The position numbers were made by a program, and so were the translations under genes. This document shows, in pieces, positions 55,375-64,000 of a DNA stretch of 64,000 nt. The stretch is from Vreelandella nanhaiensis (GTDB lineage: Bacteria; Pseudomonadota; Gammaproteobacteria; Pseudomonadales; Halomonadaceae). Numbering within the stretch: the stretch's first letter is position 1; every line of letters starts with the position of its first letter. The stretch lies in the NCBI RefSeq assembly GCF_003990185.1, contig NZ_RZHF01000005.1:248001-312000 (forward strand), given 5' to 3'. The notes below the pieces were generated by a model, which did no database searches, was not told the DNA's origin, and was given only the letters and a program-made list of their open reading frames with translations.

Positions 55375-57555
55375 TTACTCAGCTCGAGCCGCCCGCGCGG
55401 CGTGAAGCTTCTTGTAGCTCTCGATCAGGCGCTGGTGGCGCTCCAAGCCTTCGAGCTGCATATTGGTGGGCGTCAGGCCGTAAAAACGTACACTGCCCTC
55501 CACCGAACCCACGACCGCCGCCATGGTCTCTTCACCGAACATGCGCTGGAAGTTGGGCAGGTAGTCGTCGATTTCAAGCTCATCATCGAGAGCGATTTCC
55601 AGCACCGCGTTTACCGCCTGGTAGAACAAGCCGCGCTCGACGGTGTTGTCGTTGTACTGCAAGAACATTTGTACGCAGTCCAGCGCCTCTTCATGGCGCT
55701 CAAGTGCCAGATAGATCAGCAGTTTCAATTCCAGAATGGTGAGCTGTCCCCAGACGGTGTTCTCGTCGAACTCGATCCCAATCAGGGTAATAATATCGGC
55801 GTGGTCGTCCATCTGGCTCTCTTCGAGACGCTCGACCAGATCGAGCAGCCGATCCTCTTCCAGGCGGTGCAGGTTGAGGATATCCTCACGGTAATCCAGC
55901 GCCTTGTTGGTGTTATCCCAGATCAAGTCCTCGATCGGGTACACCTCGGAGTAGCCCGGCACCAGAATACGGCATACCGGCGCGCCGAGATCCTCGTGAA
56001 CGGCCATGTACACCTCGGCCCCTAGCTCCTCGAAGATGCCGAACAGCGTTGCGGCCTCTTCCTCATTGGTGCCCGAGAAGTCCCACTCGCTGAACTCGAA
56101 ATCGGCCTTAGCGCTGAAGAAGCGCCAGGAAACCACACCGACGGAGTCGATGAAATGCTCGACAAAGTTGTTGGGCTCAGAAACCGTCTGCGAGTTGAAA
56201 GTCGGCAGCGGCAGATCGTTCAGGCCTTCGAAACTGCGGCCCTGTAAAAGTTCGGTCAGGCTGCGCTCCAGCGCCACTTCAAAGCTTGGGTGCGCGCCAA
56301 AAGAAGCAAACACGCCGCCGGTCCGCGGGTTCATTAGCGTGACGCACATCACCGGGAACTGCCCGCCCATGGAGGCATCCTTCACCAGTACCGGGAAGCC
56401 CTGAGCCTCCAGCGCCTTGATGCCCTCGACAATGCTGGGATACTTTGCCAGCACCTCCTGCGGCACGTCCGGAAGCGAAAGCTCCTGCTCGAGAATCTCG
56501 CGCTTCACTGCCCGCTCGAATATTTCTGACAGACACTGCACCTGGGCTTCCACCAGCGTGTTGCCTGCGCTCATACCGTTACTTAAAAACAGGTTCTCGA
56601 TCAGGTTCGAGGGGAAATAAACCGTCTCGCCGTCAGATTGACGCACGAAGGGCAACGAGACGATCCCGCGGTCTTCACGCCCCGAGTTGGTGTCGATCAG
56701 GTTCGAGCCGCAAAGCTCGCCTTCCGGGTTATAGATCGCCAGGCAGTGCTCGTCGAGAATTTCTTCAGGCAGCTCGTCATTCGGCCCCGGCTTGAACCAC
56801 TTCTCATTGGGGTAATGAACAAATTCGCTATTGGCAATCTCTTCACCAAAGAACTGGTCGTTATAGAAGAAGTTGCAGCTCAAGCGCTCGATAAACTCGC
56901 CAAGTGCCGAACACAGCGCGCTCTCCTTGGTCGCGCCTTTACCGTTGGTGAAGCACATGGGCGACGCGGCATCGCGAATATGCAGCGACCACACGTGGGG
57001 CACGATATTGCGCCAGGAGGCAATCTCGATCTTCATGCCAAGATTTGCCAGAATCGCGCTCATATTGGCGATAGTCTGCTCCAACGGCAGGTCTTTACCT
57101 TCAATGTAAGTGCTGCCGCCTTCCGGTGCGCCCATCAGTAGTGCCTGGGCGTCTTCGTCGATGTTCTCGACCGTCTCGATCTGAAATTCGGGACCAGTTT
57201 GAACAACTTTCTTGACCGTGCAGCGGTCGATGGAGCGCAGAATGCCCTGGCGATCCTTTTCCGAAATATCTTCCGGCAGCTCGACTTGGATCTTGAAAAT
57301 CTGCTTATAGCGATCTTCCGGGTCGACAATATTGTTCTGCGAGAGGCGAATGTTTTCGGTAGGTATATCCCGGGCGTTGCAGTACACCTTCACAAAATAG
57401 GCGGCGCACATGGCCGATGACGCCAGAAAATAGTCGAACGGGCCAGGCGCTGAGCCGTCGCCCTTGTAGCGAATCGGCTGATCTGAAATAACAGTGAAGT
57501 CGTCGAATTTGGCCTCCAGGCGGAGGTTATCGAGATAGTTGACTTTGATTTCCAT
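55375..57555 (-). CDS. OsmC domain-YcaO domain fusion protein
   Basis: A 726-residue cytoplasmic protein. Residues 1-140 form an OsmC/Ohr-like domain with GPFDYFLASSAMCAAYFVKV (Cys50) and RSIDRCTVKKVV (Cys112), the positions of the peroxidatic and resolving cysteines. Residues about 155-726 are a YcaO protein close to E. coli YcaO: WSLHIRDAASPMCFTNGKGA, ALGEFIERLS (Glu220, Glu223), SNGMSAGNTLVEAQVQ and LSEIFERAVK (Glu344, Glu347) carry ATP/Mg ligands, and the helical C-terminal domain ends in a TPR-like segment. E. coli YcaO has been linked to RimO-dependent methylthiolation of ribosomal protein S12. YcaO enzymes activate amide oxygens with ATP. No thiazole-peptide precursor or partner cyclodehydratase gene is near. 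The reaction is unknown. Confidence 0.9.
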   Translation of the reverse strand: MEIKVNYLDNLRLEAKFDDFTVISDQPIRYKGDGSAPGPFDYFLASSAMCAAYFVKVYCNARDIPTENIRLSQNNIVDPEDRYKQIFKIQVELPEDISEKDRQGILRSIDRCTVKKVVQTGPEFQIETVENIDEDAQALLMGAPEGGSTYIEGKDLPLEQTIANMSAILANLGMKIEIASWRNIVPHVWSLHIRDAASPMCFTNGKGATKESALCSALGEFIERLSCNFFYNDQFFGEEIANSEFVHYPNEKWFKPGPNDELPEEILDEHCLAIYNPEGELCGSNLIDTNSGREDRGIVSLPFVRQSDGETVYFPSNLIENLFLSNGMSAGNTLVEAQVQCLSEIFERAVKREILEQELSLPDVPQEVLAKYPSIVEGIKALEAQGFPVLVKDASMGGQFPVMCVTLMNPRTGGVFASFGAHPSFEVALERSLTELLQGRSFEGLNDLPLPTFNSQTVSEPNNFVEHFIDSVGVVSWRFFSAKADFEFSEWDFSGTNEEEAATLFGIFEELGAEVYMAVHEDLGAPVCRILVPGYSEVYPIEDLIWDNTNKALDYREDILNLHRLEEDRLLDLVERLEESQMDDHADIITLIGIEFDENTVWGQLTILELKLLIYLALERHEEALDCVQMFLQYNDNTVERGLFYQAVNAVLEIALDDELEIDDYLPNFQRMFGEETMAAVVGSVEGSVRFYGLTPTNMQLEGLERHQRLIESYKKLHAARAARAE

Positions 57556-57701
57556 GAGCGGGCATCCGGAGCAATGAGTGTGCCTGGGCTTTAAAAGCGC
57601 TGGGCTTCTAAAACATGAGCTTCTAAAAACAGGCCCTAGGCGAATTGCCGCCTATTATCCAGTTTTTCACCCGCTTCGTCTTGGTAAGTCTCTTTAAGCG
57701 C

Positions 57702-58586
57702 TTATTCAGCACTAAGCAGAAACGGCAAGGCCTCGTTTAGCAGAACCTCAGGGATCTCTTCGGCAATGTAATGGCCGCAGGGTAGCGCCTTGCCTTCAAC
57801 CTGAGCGGCCACCTTGCGCCACTCACTCAAGGCATCGAAACAGGCCTCAATCGCACCTTCAGCGCCCCACATCACTTTCAGCGGGCAGGTTAGCTTAACC
57901 CCTGACTCAATATCCGCCTGATCGTGAACCAGATCTATCGTGGCGCTGGCGCGGTAGTCGCCGCAAATGCCAGCCGCAGTGCCGGGCAGTGCCAGGCACC
58001 GCTCGTACTCTGCCAGGGCTTCCGAAGTAAACGGTGCCATCCCAGCGCTGCGCGCGCCCATCACGCTCTCAAGATACTGGGCGGGGTCGCCTTGAATCAG
58101 CATTTCGGGCAGCGGCTGAGGGCGAATCAGGAAGAACCAGTGCCAGTAGCTGCGAGCAAACGCCTCATTGGTGCCCCGATACATGGCAAGGGTCGGCGCA
58201 ATATCCAGAAACACCATGCGCTCCACGCGCGAGGCGTAATCAACGCCTAACCGATGCGCCACTCGTGCGCCACGGTCATGGGCCAGCACCTTGAAGCGCT
58301 CGAACCCCAGCTCATTCATTAACGCTGCCATATCAGCAGCCATGGTGCGCTTGGAATAATTGATATGCTCGGCGTCATCGTCGGGTTTGCCACTATCGCC
58401 GTAGCCGCGCAAGTCAGCAGCAACCACGGTAAAGTGCCGGGCAAGCTCCTCAGCCACTTGATGCCAGATCACATGGGTTTGCGGATGACCATGCAGCAAC
58501 AATAATGCGGGGCCATTTCCTCCCATACGAAAAGCAATCTCGACGCCGTTAACCTGGCGTGTGTATTTTTCATAGCCGTGAAACAT
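57702..58586 (-). CDS. Alpha/beta hydrolase, fluoroacetate (haloacetate) dehalogenase-like
   Basis: A 294-residue alpha/beta hydrolase. LLLLHGHPQTHVIWHQVAEE gives the oxyanion region, the nucleophile aspartate is in KVLAHDRGARVAHRLG (with the two arginines that bind the substrate carboxylate), YWHWFFLIRPQPLPE carries the His/Trp of the halide pocket, and the catalytic histidine is in LPCGHYIAEE. This set is characteristic of fluoroacetate dehalogenase, which makes glycolate and fluoride, though several close homologues act as ordinary epoxide or ester hydrolases. GGAG lies 7 bases before the ATG at 58586. The TetR gene is 65 bases upstream on the same strand. Confidence 0.83.
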   Translation of the reverse strand: MFHGYEKYTRQVNGVEIAFRMGGNGPALLLLHGHPQTHVIWHQVAEELARHFTVVAADLRGYGDSGKPDDDAEHINYSKRTMAADMAALMNELGFERFKVLAHDRGARVAHRLGVDYASRVERMVFLDIAPTLAMYRGTNEAFARSYWHWFFLIRPQPLPEMLIQGDPAQYLESVMGARSAGMAPFTSEALAEYERCLALPGTAAGICGDYRASATIDLVHDQADIESGVKLTCPLKVMWGAEGAIEACFDALSEWRKVAAQVEGKALPCGHYIAEEIPEVLLNEALPFLLSAE

Positions 58587-58651
58587 GACCAGCTCCTGCC
58601 TTGACAATTGACATTAACAAGAAGGTGATTAAAAGCAGTTTGAGAGATCAC

Positions 58652-59245
58652 TCAGCCCGTAGGAGGCATGAGTACTTGTTCAAAAAGAATGCTTTCAAAA
58701 ACTTCCATGGGAGCATCCGACTTTAACGTTTTGGCCCGTAGAATAGCCCCTTCCCAGCCGGAAAGGATAAAGCTTGCCAGCTGATGAGGATCAAGGGCTG
58801 ACGTGAGCGCCCCCTGGGCCTGGGCGGCCTGCAGGCAGTGAGCAAAGCGTGCCTCCCAGCGCTGGAACGCATGGTTAAGCGCCTCGCGAAAACGAACGCT
58901 TTGGCCGGCCAGTTCCTGGCCTAAATTACCGATCAGGCAGCCGGTCGTATGGTCACGCTCGCTCATATAGGCCCGGCTAACGGCAAAGTAGCGCCGCAGG
59001 CGCTCCAGCGGAGGCGTCATTGGATCTTCAAGCAGCGCGACTAGACTTGCATCATAGTCGTTGGCAAAGTGCTCAATCACCGCCAGGCCAAAATCTTCCT
59101 TGCTGGAAAAGTAATGGTAAAACGATCCTTTAGGTACGCCGCATGCTTTAAGTACGGCATTGATGCCCGTTGCGTTATACCCTTGCTGGGTAATCAGCTC
59201 AGCACCAGAATCAATTAACTTATCGCGGGTGGCGGTGTTTTTCAT
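58652..59245 (-). CDS. TetR/AcrR-family repressor, NemR-like
   Basis: A 197-residue TetR-type regulator: helix-turn-helix with GYNATGINAVLKACGVPKGS and FYHYFSSKEDFGLAVIEHFA, then a ligand domain containing TTGCLIGNLGQELAGQSVRF. The cysteine in GCLIGN stands where NemR carries its redox- and electrophile-sensing Cys106. It is divergent from the RND efflux operon (131 bases between starts) and upstream of the dehalogenase gene on its own strand, so it may control either or both. The palindrome CGGCCGGCCG at 59265-59274 is a candidate operator. The ATG at 59245 is preferred over an upstream TTG. Confidence 0.87.
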   Translation of the reverse strand: MKNTATRDKLIDSGAELITQQGYNATGINAVLKACGVPKGSFYHYFSSKEDFGLAVIEHFANDYDASLVALLEDPMTPPLERLRRYFAVSRAYMSERDHTTGCLIGNLGQELAGQSVRFREALNHAFQRWEARFAHCLQAAQAQGALTSALDPHQLASFILSGWEGAILRAKTLKSDAPMEVFESILFEQVLMPPTG

Positions 59246-59376
59246 ACGCTTGCACAAGACTCATCGGCCGGCCGTTATTTCATGATGGATAGATCACGCT
59301 ATAAAAAGTCGCAAACATCACGGGTTAGAAGAGTTGCACGCTGTTTTCATAATGCTTACCCAATCGCTGCGAGCAA

Positions 59377-60648
59377 ATGCGTGATGCTAGCATGATACGC
59401 TTTTTTTACCGGAATTTTCGCTCTTACTACGGGTACCCCGTGTTGATAAAACCTCATCACTCTTTCTCCTCTACGCAACAGGGCCGTGTCCGCTTGGGCG
59501 CCTTGATGGCCCTGTTGGTGTTTGCCGTTGGCTTGGCCTGCGCCTGGTGGATCATCAGTCAACCACCGCGTATTGAGCGGCGCCCTCCACCGGCTCCTAC
59601 GCCGCCAGTAGTGAACGTTATGACGGTCGTACAAAGCCCGCAGGCGCCGCTACTCAGCGGCTTTGGCCGCGTGGAAGCAGAGCAGACAGCCATGTTGGCC
59701 AGCCGTGTGGCAGGTCAGTTGGAGCGCTTTGGAGATGGCGTTCTGCCCGGCCGGGTGGTCGAGGAAGGCGCGCCGGTAGCCTACATTGATCAGGCCGATT
59801 TGCGCCTTGCCCTGGAAGACGCTGAAGCCCAACTCAGCAATGCCCAGGCGCAGCTGGCGCTGGAAAATGCCGAGCAGCAGCGCGCCCGCAGCGAATACGA
59901 GTCATTTGGCCGCCAACTCTCCGCCGAGCGGCGTTCCTTGGTACTGCGCGAGCCCCAGCTTCGCCAAGCCCAAGCCCAGCTTACCCAGGCACGGGTAATA
60001 CGCGATCAGGCGGCGCTCAATCTGGAACGGGCAACGCTGACCGCGCCCTGGAAGGCCATGGTACAAGAGCGCCTGGTGGGGGCTGGCAGCCTGCTAAGCC
60101 AGGGAACCGAGGTGCTTAACCTGGTCGGCGTTGAACAGTTCTGGGTGCGCGCCTCACTGCCCGGCGATGCGCTTGAATGGCTGGCCCCGGGTAGCCAGGT
60201 CATGCTTACCAGCCGAGGCTGGCCCGAAGGCGCCACGCGGGATGGCACGCTGGTATCGATTTTACCCAACCTGGAAGAGAGCGGGCTTCAGGCCCAGCTG
60301 TTGATTGCAGTGAATGACCCGCTGTCGCTGGAAACCGATGGCCCGGCATTACGTTTGGGCGATGTCATGCGGGTAGCGTTTCAGACCCAGGCGCAGGAAG
60401 ACCTGATTGCCCTGCCCTCGTCGGCACTACGTCCGGGCGAGCGCGTCTGGTGGGTGGATGATGAGAACCGTCTGCGCAGCACAACGGTGTCGCTTGCCTA
60501 CCGAGGTGAAGATGAAGCACTGGTGCGCAGCGGCCTACAGGCTGGCCAGCGCGTTGTGATCTCAGGGCTTGCCCAGCCCCGCGAAGGGCAGCAGGTACGC
60601 GTTCGCTCCCGGGGCGATACGCCCGCAAGCGATGGGGAGAGAAGCTAA
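59377..60648 (+). CDS. RND efflux periplasmic adaptor subunit (membrane fusion protein)
   Basis: A 423-residue HlyD/MexA-family adaptor. A single membrane anchor lies at about 42-62 (LGALMALLVFAVGLACAWWI) and is followed by a proline-rich linker, the biotinyl-lipoyl half GFGRVEAEQTAMLASRVAGQ, an alpha-hairpin with many Ala/Gln/Arg heptads (about 145-205), and the second half ATLTAPWKAMVQERLVGAGS. It links the inner-membrane pump to an outer-membrane channel. The ATG at 59377 has a poor ribosome site. A second in-frame ATG at 59392 is possible. The stop overlaps the pump gene by one base (TAATG). Confidence 0.88.
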   Translation: MRDASMIRFFYRNFRSYYGYPVLIKPHHSFSSTQQGRVRLGALMALLVFAVGLACAWWIISQPPRIERRPPPAPTPPVVNVMTVVQSPQAPLLSGFGRVEAEQTAMLASRVAGQLERFGDGVLPGRVVEEGAPVAYIDQADLRLALEDAEAQLSNAQAQLALENAEQQRARSEYESFGRQLSAERRSLVLREPQLRQAQAQLTQARVIRDQAALNLERATLTAPWKAMVQERLVGAGSLLSQGTEVLNLVGVEQFWVRASLPGDALEWLAPGSQVMLTSRGWPEGATRDGTLVSILPNLEESGLQAQLLIAVNDPLSLETDGPALRLGDVMRVAFQTQAQEDLIALPSSALRPGERVWWVDDENRLRSTTVSLAYRGEDEALVRSGLQAGQRVVISGLAQPREGQQVRVRSRGDTPASDGERS

Positions 60649-63600
60649 TGCGCCGTGGCCCGCTTGCCTGGATGATCGACCACGGGGTGGCGCCTAATCT
60701 CTTGATGGTGCTATTTATCGTGGGGGGCCTCATGGCATCGCTCGCGATAAAAAAAGAGGTATTCCCTGCGTTTGAAATAGAAATTGTACAGGTCAGTATC
60801 AGCTACCCTGGCGCCACGCCAGAAGACGTCGAGCAGAGCCTGCTACTGCCCGTTGAGGCGGCGGTATCGAATGTGGAAGGCATTGATGAACTGACCTCCA
60901 GCGCTGGAGAAGGCAGTGGCATGGTCAGCGCGACGTTAATCGATGGCGTTGATGTGATGCGCGTCTATCAGGACATTCAGCAGGCGGTCAACGCGATTAC
61001 CACCCTGCCCAGCGCCGCCGACCCGCCGCGCTTCACATTGGCTGGCCGTTCGCGAAGCGTGGTAAGCCTTCAGGTTTACGGCTCAGTTGGGCTTGCGGCT
61101 CTTCACGATGCTGCCGAGGATGTTCGCGCTGAGCTGCAGGCCGCTGAGGGTATTTCCCGGGCCGAGCTTTCGGGTAACCGCGAGCGGGAGATTCAGATCC
61201 ATCTGGATGAAGAAGCCATCGAGCGCTACGGGCTCGATCACCAGCAGCTTGCCAGCCGTATTGGTGCTGAAGCGCTGGACCTGGCGAGCGGCCAGCTAAC
61301 CACCGCCGAAGGCGAATGGCTGGTTCGCTATCAGGGGCGTCGCAATAGCGCTGCTGAGTTTGCCGACCTGCCGATTCTTACCACCGCCCAGGGCACCCCT
61401 ATCGTGCTGGGGGATATCGCCCGTGTGAGTAATGGCTTCGCCGAAACTGATCGCGAAGAGTTCTATAACGGTGAACCGGGCCTATCGGTCAATATCTATC
61501 AAATCGGCCACCAGACCCCGACCAGCATTTCCGAGGCGGTATACGGCGAGCTGGAACGTCTAAGGGCGGGGCTCCCCCCGGGCGTAAGCCTGGACGTCTC
61601 ACGCGACAGCTCAGAGGTATACGAAGACCGCTTAAGCCTGCTGTTGAAAAACGCCTGGATGGGCCTGGCGCTGGTGATGATTCTCATGGCGCTGTTTCTT
61701 GAAGCGCGACTGGCCTTTTGGGTCACGCTGGGTATTCCCACGGCGTTTTTGGGGGCCATGCTGTTTCTGCCCTGGATCGGCGTCTCGCTGAACATAATGT
61801 CGATGTTTGCGTTCATTATTGCGCTGGGGATCGTAGTCGATGATGCAATCATGGTGGGCGAAAACATCTACAGCTACCGTGAGGATGGCTACTCGCTGCG
61901 CGATGCGGCCGTAAAAGGTGCAGGCGAAATTGCCGTGCCGCTGACCTTTGCCATTTTGTCGAATATCGTCGCGTTCTTACCCCTGCTGTTTTTACCCGGC
62001 TTCCTGGGCATGCTGTTTGCCACCCTGCCCGTTGTGGTCATCACCGTGTTTTTAATCTCCTGGGCAGAAGCGCTGTTTATACTCCCCGCACACCTAGCCC
62101 ATAGCCGTAAGCCGCGTGAAACGCCTGCTTGGCAGCGGCCACTGGAAGCATTGCGTCAGCGCCTGCAGGGCGGGCTGCATCACTTTACGTATCATCAGTT
62201 TGAGCCCTTTCTTCAGCGGGCGCTCAACCAGCGCTTGTTGAGTATTTCCTTGGGTATTGCGGTACTTGTTGTGGTGCTGGCGTGGTCAATGAGCGGCCGG
62301 ATGGGTTTTTCACTCATGCCGCGTGCGGAGTCAGATCAAGTCCAGGCAACGGTAACGTTGCCCATCGGCACTAATATCAGCGTTAGCCGCGAGCTTAGCC
62401 AACAGCTATTGGTTGCCGCCCAGCAGCTGAGCGAGCGTGAAGATACGCTGGCTTTTAGCAGCACGCGCAGCCGCCTGGATGGAGAGAATCTCGAAGTCCG
62501 CCTGGATATTGCCAGCGAAAGCCTGGAGGCGTGGCCGCCATCGCGCATTGCGCGTGAATGGCGCGAGGTCACCGGTGACCTGGTAGGCGCGCAGTCGGTC
62601 CGCTTTGAATCAGACTTTGGCGGCCCCGGCAGCGGTGCTGCGCTTAGCCTGCGCTTATCCCATCCCGACACCCAGGTGCTGGAAGCCGCGGCGGCCCGGT
62701 TAGCCGAGGTGCTAGGTGAGTACGGGCTGACTGACATCGACAGCGGGATTGGTGATGGCAAACCCCAGCTTGAAATGCGCCTTTCCGCAGAGGGCCGCGC
62801 GCTCGGCCTGACCGGCAGCGACCTGGCCCAGGCACTGCGTGGGCCCTTGCAGGGTGCCACTGCCGTTGAGCAGTTTGTAGGACGCAGCGAAATCAGCGTG
62901 GAGGTACGCCTGCCCGAAGCCGACCGCGATAGCTTGAACGAGCTTTACCGCATGCCGGTACGTACGCCGGATGGTTTGAGCGTGCCGCTCTCCCGAGTGG
63001 CCGATATTACCTTGAGCCAGGCGTCCAGCAGCCTGCAACGCATTGATGGGAGGCGTATTATTACCGTCACGGCGGATTCAGAAGGCGACCAGACGATCAA
63101 CCAGGTGCTGGCAACTCTTCAGGAAGACGTGTTCCCGACGCTTGAAAATACCTGGCCTGGGCTTGAAGTCAGCCTGGGTGGCCGCCAGCAGGATACTGCT
63201 GACAATCTGGCTGCCCTGCGCACCGCCATGTGGTTGATGCTGGCCGCTCTGTACGCACTGCTGGCCATTCCCTTCAGAAGCTACTTGCAACCCTTGCTGG
63301 TGCTTGCTGCCATTCCGTTTGGCATTGTTGGTGCGGTGGTGGGCCACATGATCATGGGGTTTGGGCTTTCGATTATCAGTCTGCTTGGCATGCTAGCGTT
63401 ATCCGGGGTGGTGATTAACGATGCGCTGGTGCTGATTGATTACGCCAACCGCAAACGGCGCGAGGGCATGGCCCCCCGAGCAGCCATTGTTGCCGCCGCC
63501 ACCCGTCGCCTGCGGCCCATCATGATGACCACGCTTACAACCTTTCTGGGATTGGCACCCATGATTCTGGAAACCTCGCGTCAGGCGCGCTTCATGATTC

Positions 63601-63743
63601 CCATGGCGATCTCGCTGGGCTTTGGAATGATTTTTGCGACCATTATTCTGCTGATACTGGTGCCCTGCCTTTACCTGGGGATGGAAAACTGGCGCGAGCG
63701 GCTAAGCATGCCCCACCAGCCTAGTCAGGAAGGAGCTTCCTGA
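60648..63743 (+). CDS. RND-family efflux pump permease (HAE1-like)
   Basis: A 1031-residue inner-membrane pump of the AcrB superfamily with the usual two repeats. The N terminus reads VAPNLLMVLFIVGGLMASLA, then ISYPGATPEDVEQSLLLPVE. Transmembrane helix 4 keeps the two proton-relay aspartates in FIIALGIVVDDAIMVGENIY, and the second repeat shows LGMLALSGVVINDALVLIDY and TTFLGLAPMILETSRQARFM. The substrate is not predictable. It belongs to an operon of adaptor, pump and BaeS-like kinase, with one-base overlaps on both sides. Confidence 0.93.
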   Translation: MRRGPLAWMIDHGVAPNLLMVLFIVGGLMASLAIKKEVFPAFEIEIVQVSISYPGATPEDVEQSLLLPVEAAVSNVEGIDELTSSAGEGSGMVSATLIDGVDVMRVYQDIQQAVNAITTLPSAADPPRFTLAGRSRSVVSLQVYGSVGLAALHDAAEDVRAELQAAEGISRAELSGNREREIQIHLDEEAIERYGLDHQQLASRIGAEALDLASGQLTTAEGEWLVRYQGRRNSAAEFADLPILTTAQGTPIVLGDIARVSNGFAETDREEFYNGEPGLSVNIYQIGHQTPTSISEAVYGELERLRAGLPPGVSLDVSRDSSEVYEDRLSLLLKNAWMGLALVMILMALFLEARLAFWVTLGIPTAFLGAMLFLPWIGVSLNIMSMFAFIIALGIVVDDAIMVGENIYSYREDGYSLRDAAVKGAGEIAVPLTFAILSNIVAFLPLLFLPGFLGMLFATLPVVVITVFLISWAEALFILPAHLAHSRKPRETPAWQRPLEALRQRLQGGLHHFTYHQFEPFLQRALNQRLLSISLGIAVLVVVLAWSMSGRMGFSLMPRAESDQVQATVTLPIGTNISVSRELSQQLLVAAQQLSEREDTLAFSSTRSRLDGENLEVRLDIASESLEAWPPSRIAREWREVTGDLVGAQSVRFESDFGGPGSGAALSLRLSHPDTQVLEAAAARLAEVLGEYGLTDIDSGIGDGKPQLEMRLSAEGRALGLTGSDLAQALRGPLQGATAVEQFVGRSEISVEVRLPEADRDSLNELYRMPVRTPDGLSVPLSRVADITLSQASSSLQRIDGRRIITVTADSEGDQTINQVLATLQEDVFPTLENTWPGLEVSLGGRQQDTADNLAALRTAMWLMLAALYALLAIPFRSYLQPLLVLAAIPFGIVGAVVGHMIMGFGLSIISLLGMLALSGVVINDALVLIDYANRKRREGMAPRAAIVAAATRRLRPIMMTTLTTFLGLAPMILETSRQARFMIPMAISLGFGMIFATIILLILVPCLYLGMENWRERLSMPHQPSQEGAS

Positions 63744-64000
63744 TGGCCATTCCCCTGCCCTCCTGGCGACTTTCCCGGCTGGGGCTGAAGCTGTTTGTGG
63801 CCATATTAAGCGTTAATGTGGCCATTTCAGCCAGCATGTTCATGGCCGTCTCCTACAGTATCGACCGTGGTTTTATCGACTATCTGAATCAGGCGCAGGA
63901 ACGCCGCGCCATGCTCTTGGCCGACGGTTTGATTACCCGCTGGGAAACACAGGGAGACTGGCAGTGGCTTGAGCAACACCCGGAGCGCTGGCCGCATATC
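63743..64000 (+). CDS. BaeS-like sensor histidine kinase (5' part, cut by window edge)
   Basis: 86 codons are visible, from an ATG overlapping the pump stop (TGATG). The text has an N-terminal membrane helix (LGLKLFVAILSVNVAISASM) and then SIDRGFIDYLNQAQERRAML and WETQGDWQWLEQHPERWPHI. This is the layout of the BaeS periplasmic region (ERGFIDYI...EQR...GNWRFL in E. coli). A response regulator is expected outside the window. It probably controls the RND pump genes of its operon. Confidence 0.75.
   Translation, partial: MAIPLPSWRLSRLGLKLFVAILSVNVAISASMFMAVSYSIDRGFIDYLNQAQERRAMLLADGLITRWETQGDWQWLEQHPERWPHI

Noticed and set aside
1..64000. CRISPR arrays, tRNA or rRNA genes, insertion sequences, prophage genes, att sites
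   Set aside because: I looked for spaced direct repeats, tRNA-like cloverleaf sequences, transposase or integrase motifs and terminal inverted repeats and saw none. A tRNAscan or ISfinder search would settle this.

Overview
The window reads as chromosomal DNA of a halophilic gammaproteobacterium of the Halomonadaceae (Halomonas or a close relative). The main evidence is a complete ectoine catabolic gene set (doeA, doeB, doeX, doeC, doeD), together with ftsB, luxS, hexR and leuA homologues of gammaproteobacterial type and a SulP transporter paired with a universal stress protein. I see no rRNA, tRNA, CRISPR array, intact insertion sequence or phage gene. Both ends are cut inside genes: ftsB on the left and a BaeS-like sensor kinase on the right.

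Layout. 0-3 kb: ftsB (partial), a FemAB-like acyltransferase and an aldehyde dehydrogenase. 3-8.3 kb: an overlapping operon of a hybrid histidine kinase, a REC-GGDEF-EAL response regulator and hexR. 8.3-13 kb: a RidA protein and an Lrp-type regulator, then leuA, two crcB fluoride channel genes and an ACR3-like exporter. 13-21.2 kb: usp and sulP behind a long structured leader, NAD-type isocitrate dehydrogenase, 1-Cys peroxiredoxin, a CNNM/CBS protein, luxS, a small monooxygenase-fold protein and a haloacid dehalogenase, with two decayed gene remnants (chemotaxis receptor, DUF1826). 21.2-28.7 kb: the ectoine degradation genes, split by an oppositely oriented membrane diguanylate cyclase. 28.8-33 kb: topoisomerase IB, ghrA, a DUF3108 protein and lysO.

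33.5-52.6 kb is the dominant feature: nine tightly packed + strand genes for alpha-glucan and trehalose metabolism (glgA, treZ, malQ, treY, a DUF2934 protein, glgX, glgE, a treS-maltokinase fusion, glgB). Together they form a loop. GlgA and GlgE build linear glucan, GlgB branches it, GlgX debranches it and MalQ rearranges it. TreY/TreZ release trehalose from it, and TreS-maltokinase turns trehalose back into the maltose-1-phosphate used by GlgE. glgC and glgP are not in the window. In a halophile this could exchange osmolyte trehalose with stored glucan (inference).

52.9-64 kb: an SpmAB-like membrane protein, a secreted serine hydrolase, an OsmC-YcaO fusion protein, a fluoroacetate-dehalogenase-like hydrolase with a NemR-like TetR regulator, and an RND efflux operon (adaptor, pump, BaeS-like kinase).

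The points I consider most worth a second look are the OsmC-YcaO fusion, the structured sulP leader with its small hydrophobic overlapping ORF, hexR co-transcribed with c-di-GMP signalling genes, the diguanylate cyclase inside the doe cluster, the AT-rich segment feeding an unusual N-terminal extension of GlgA, and the DUF2934 protein inside the glucan operon.
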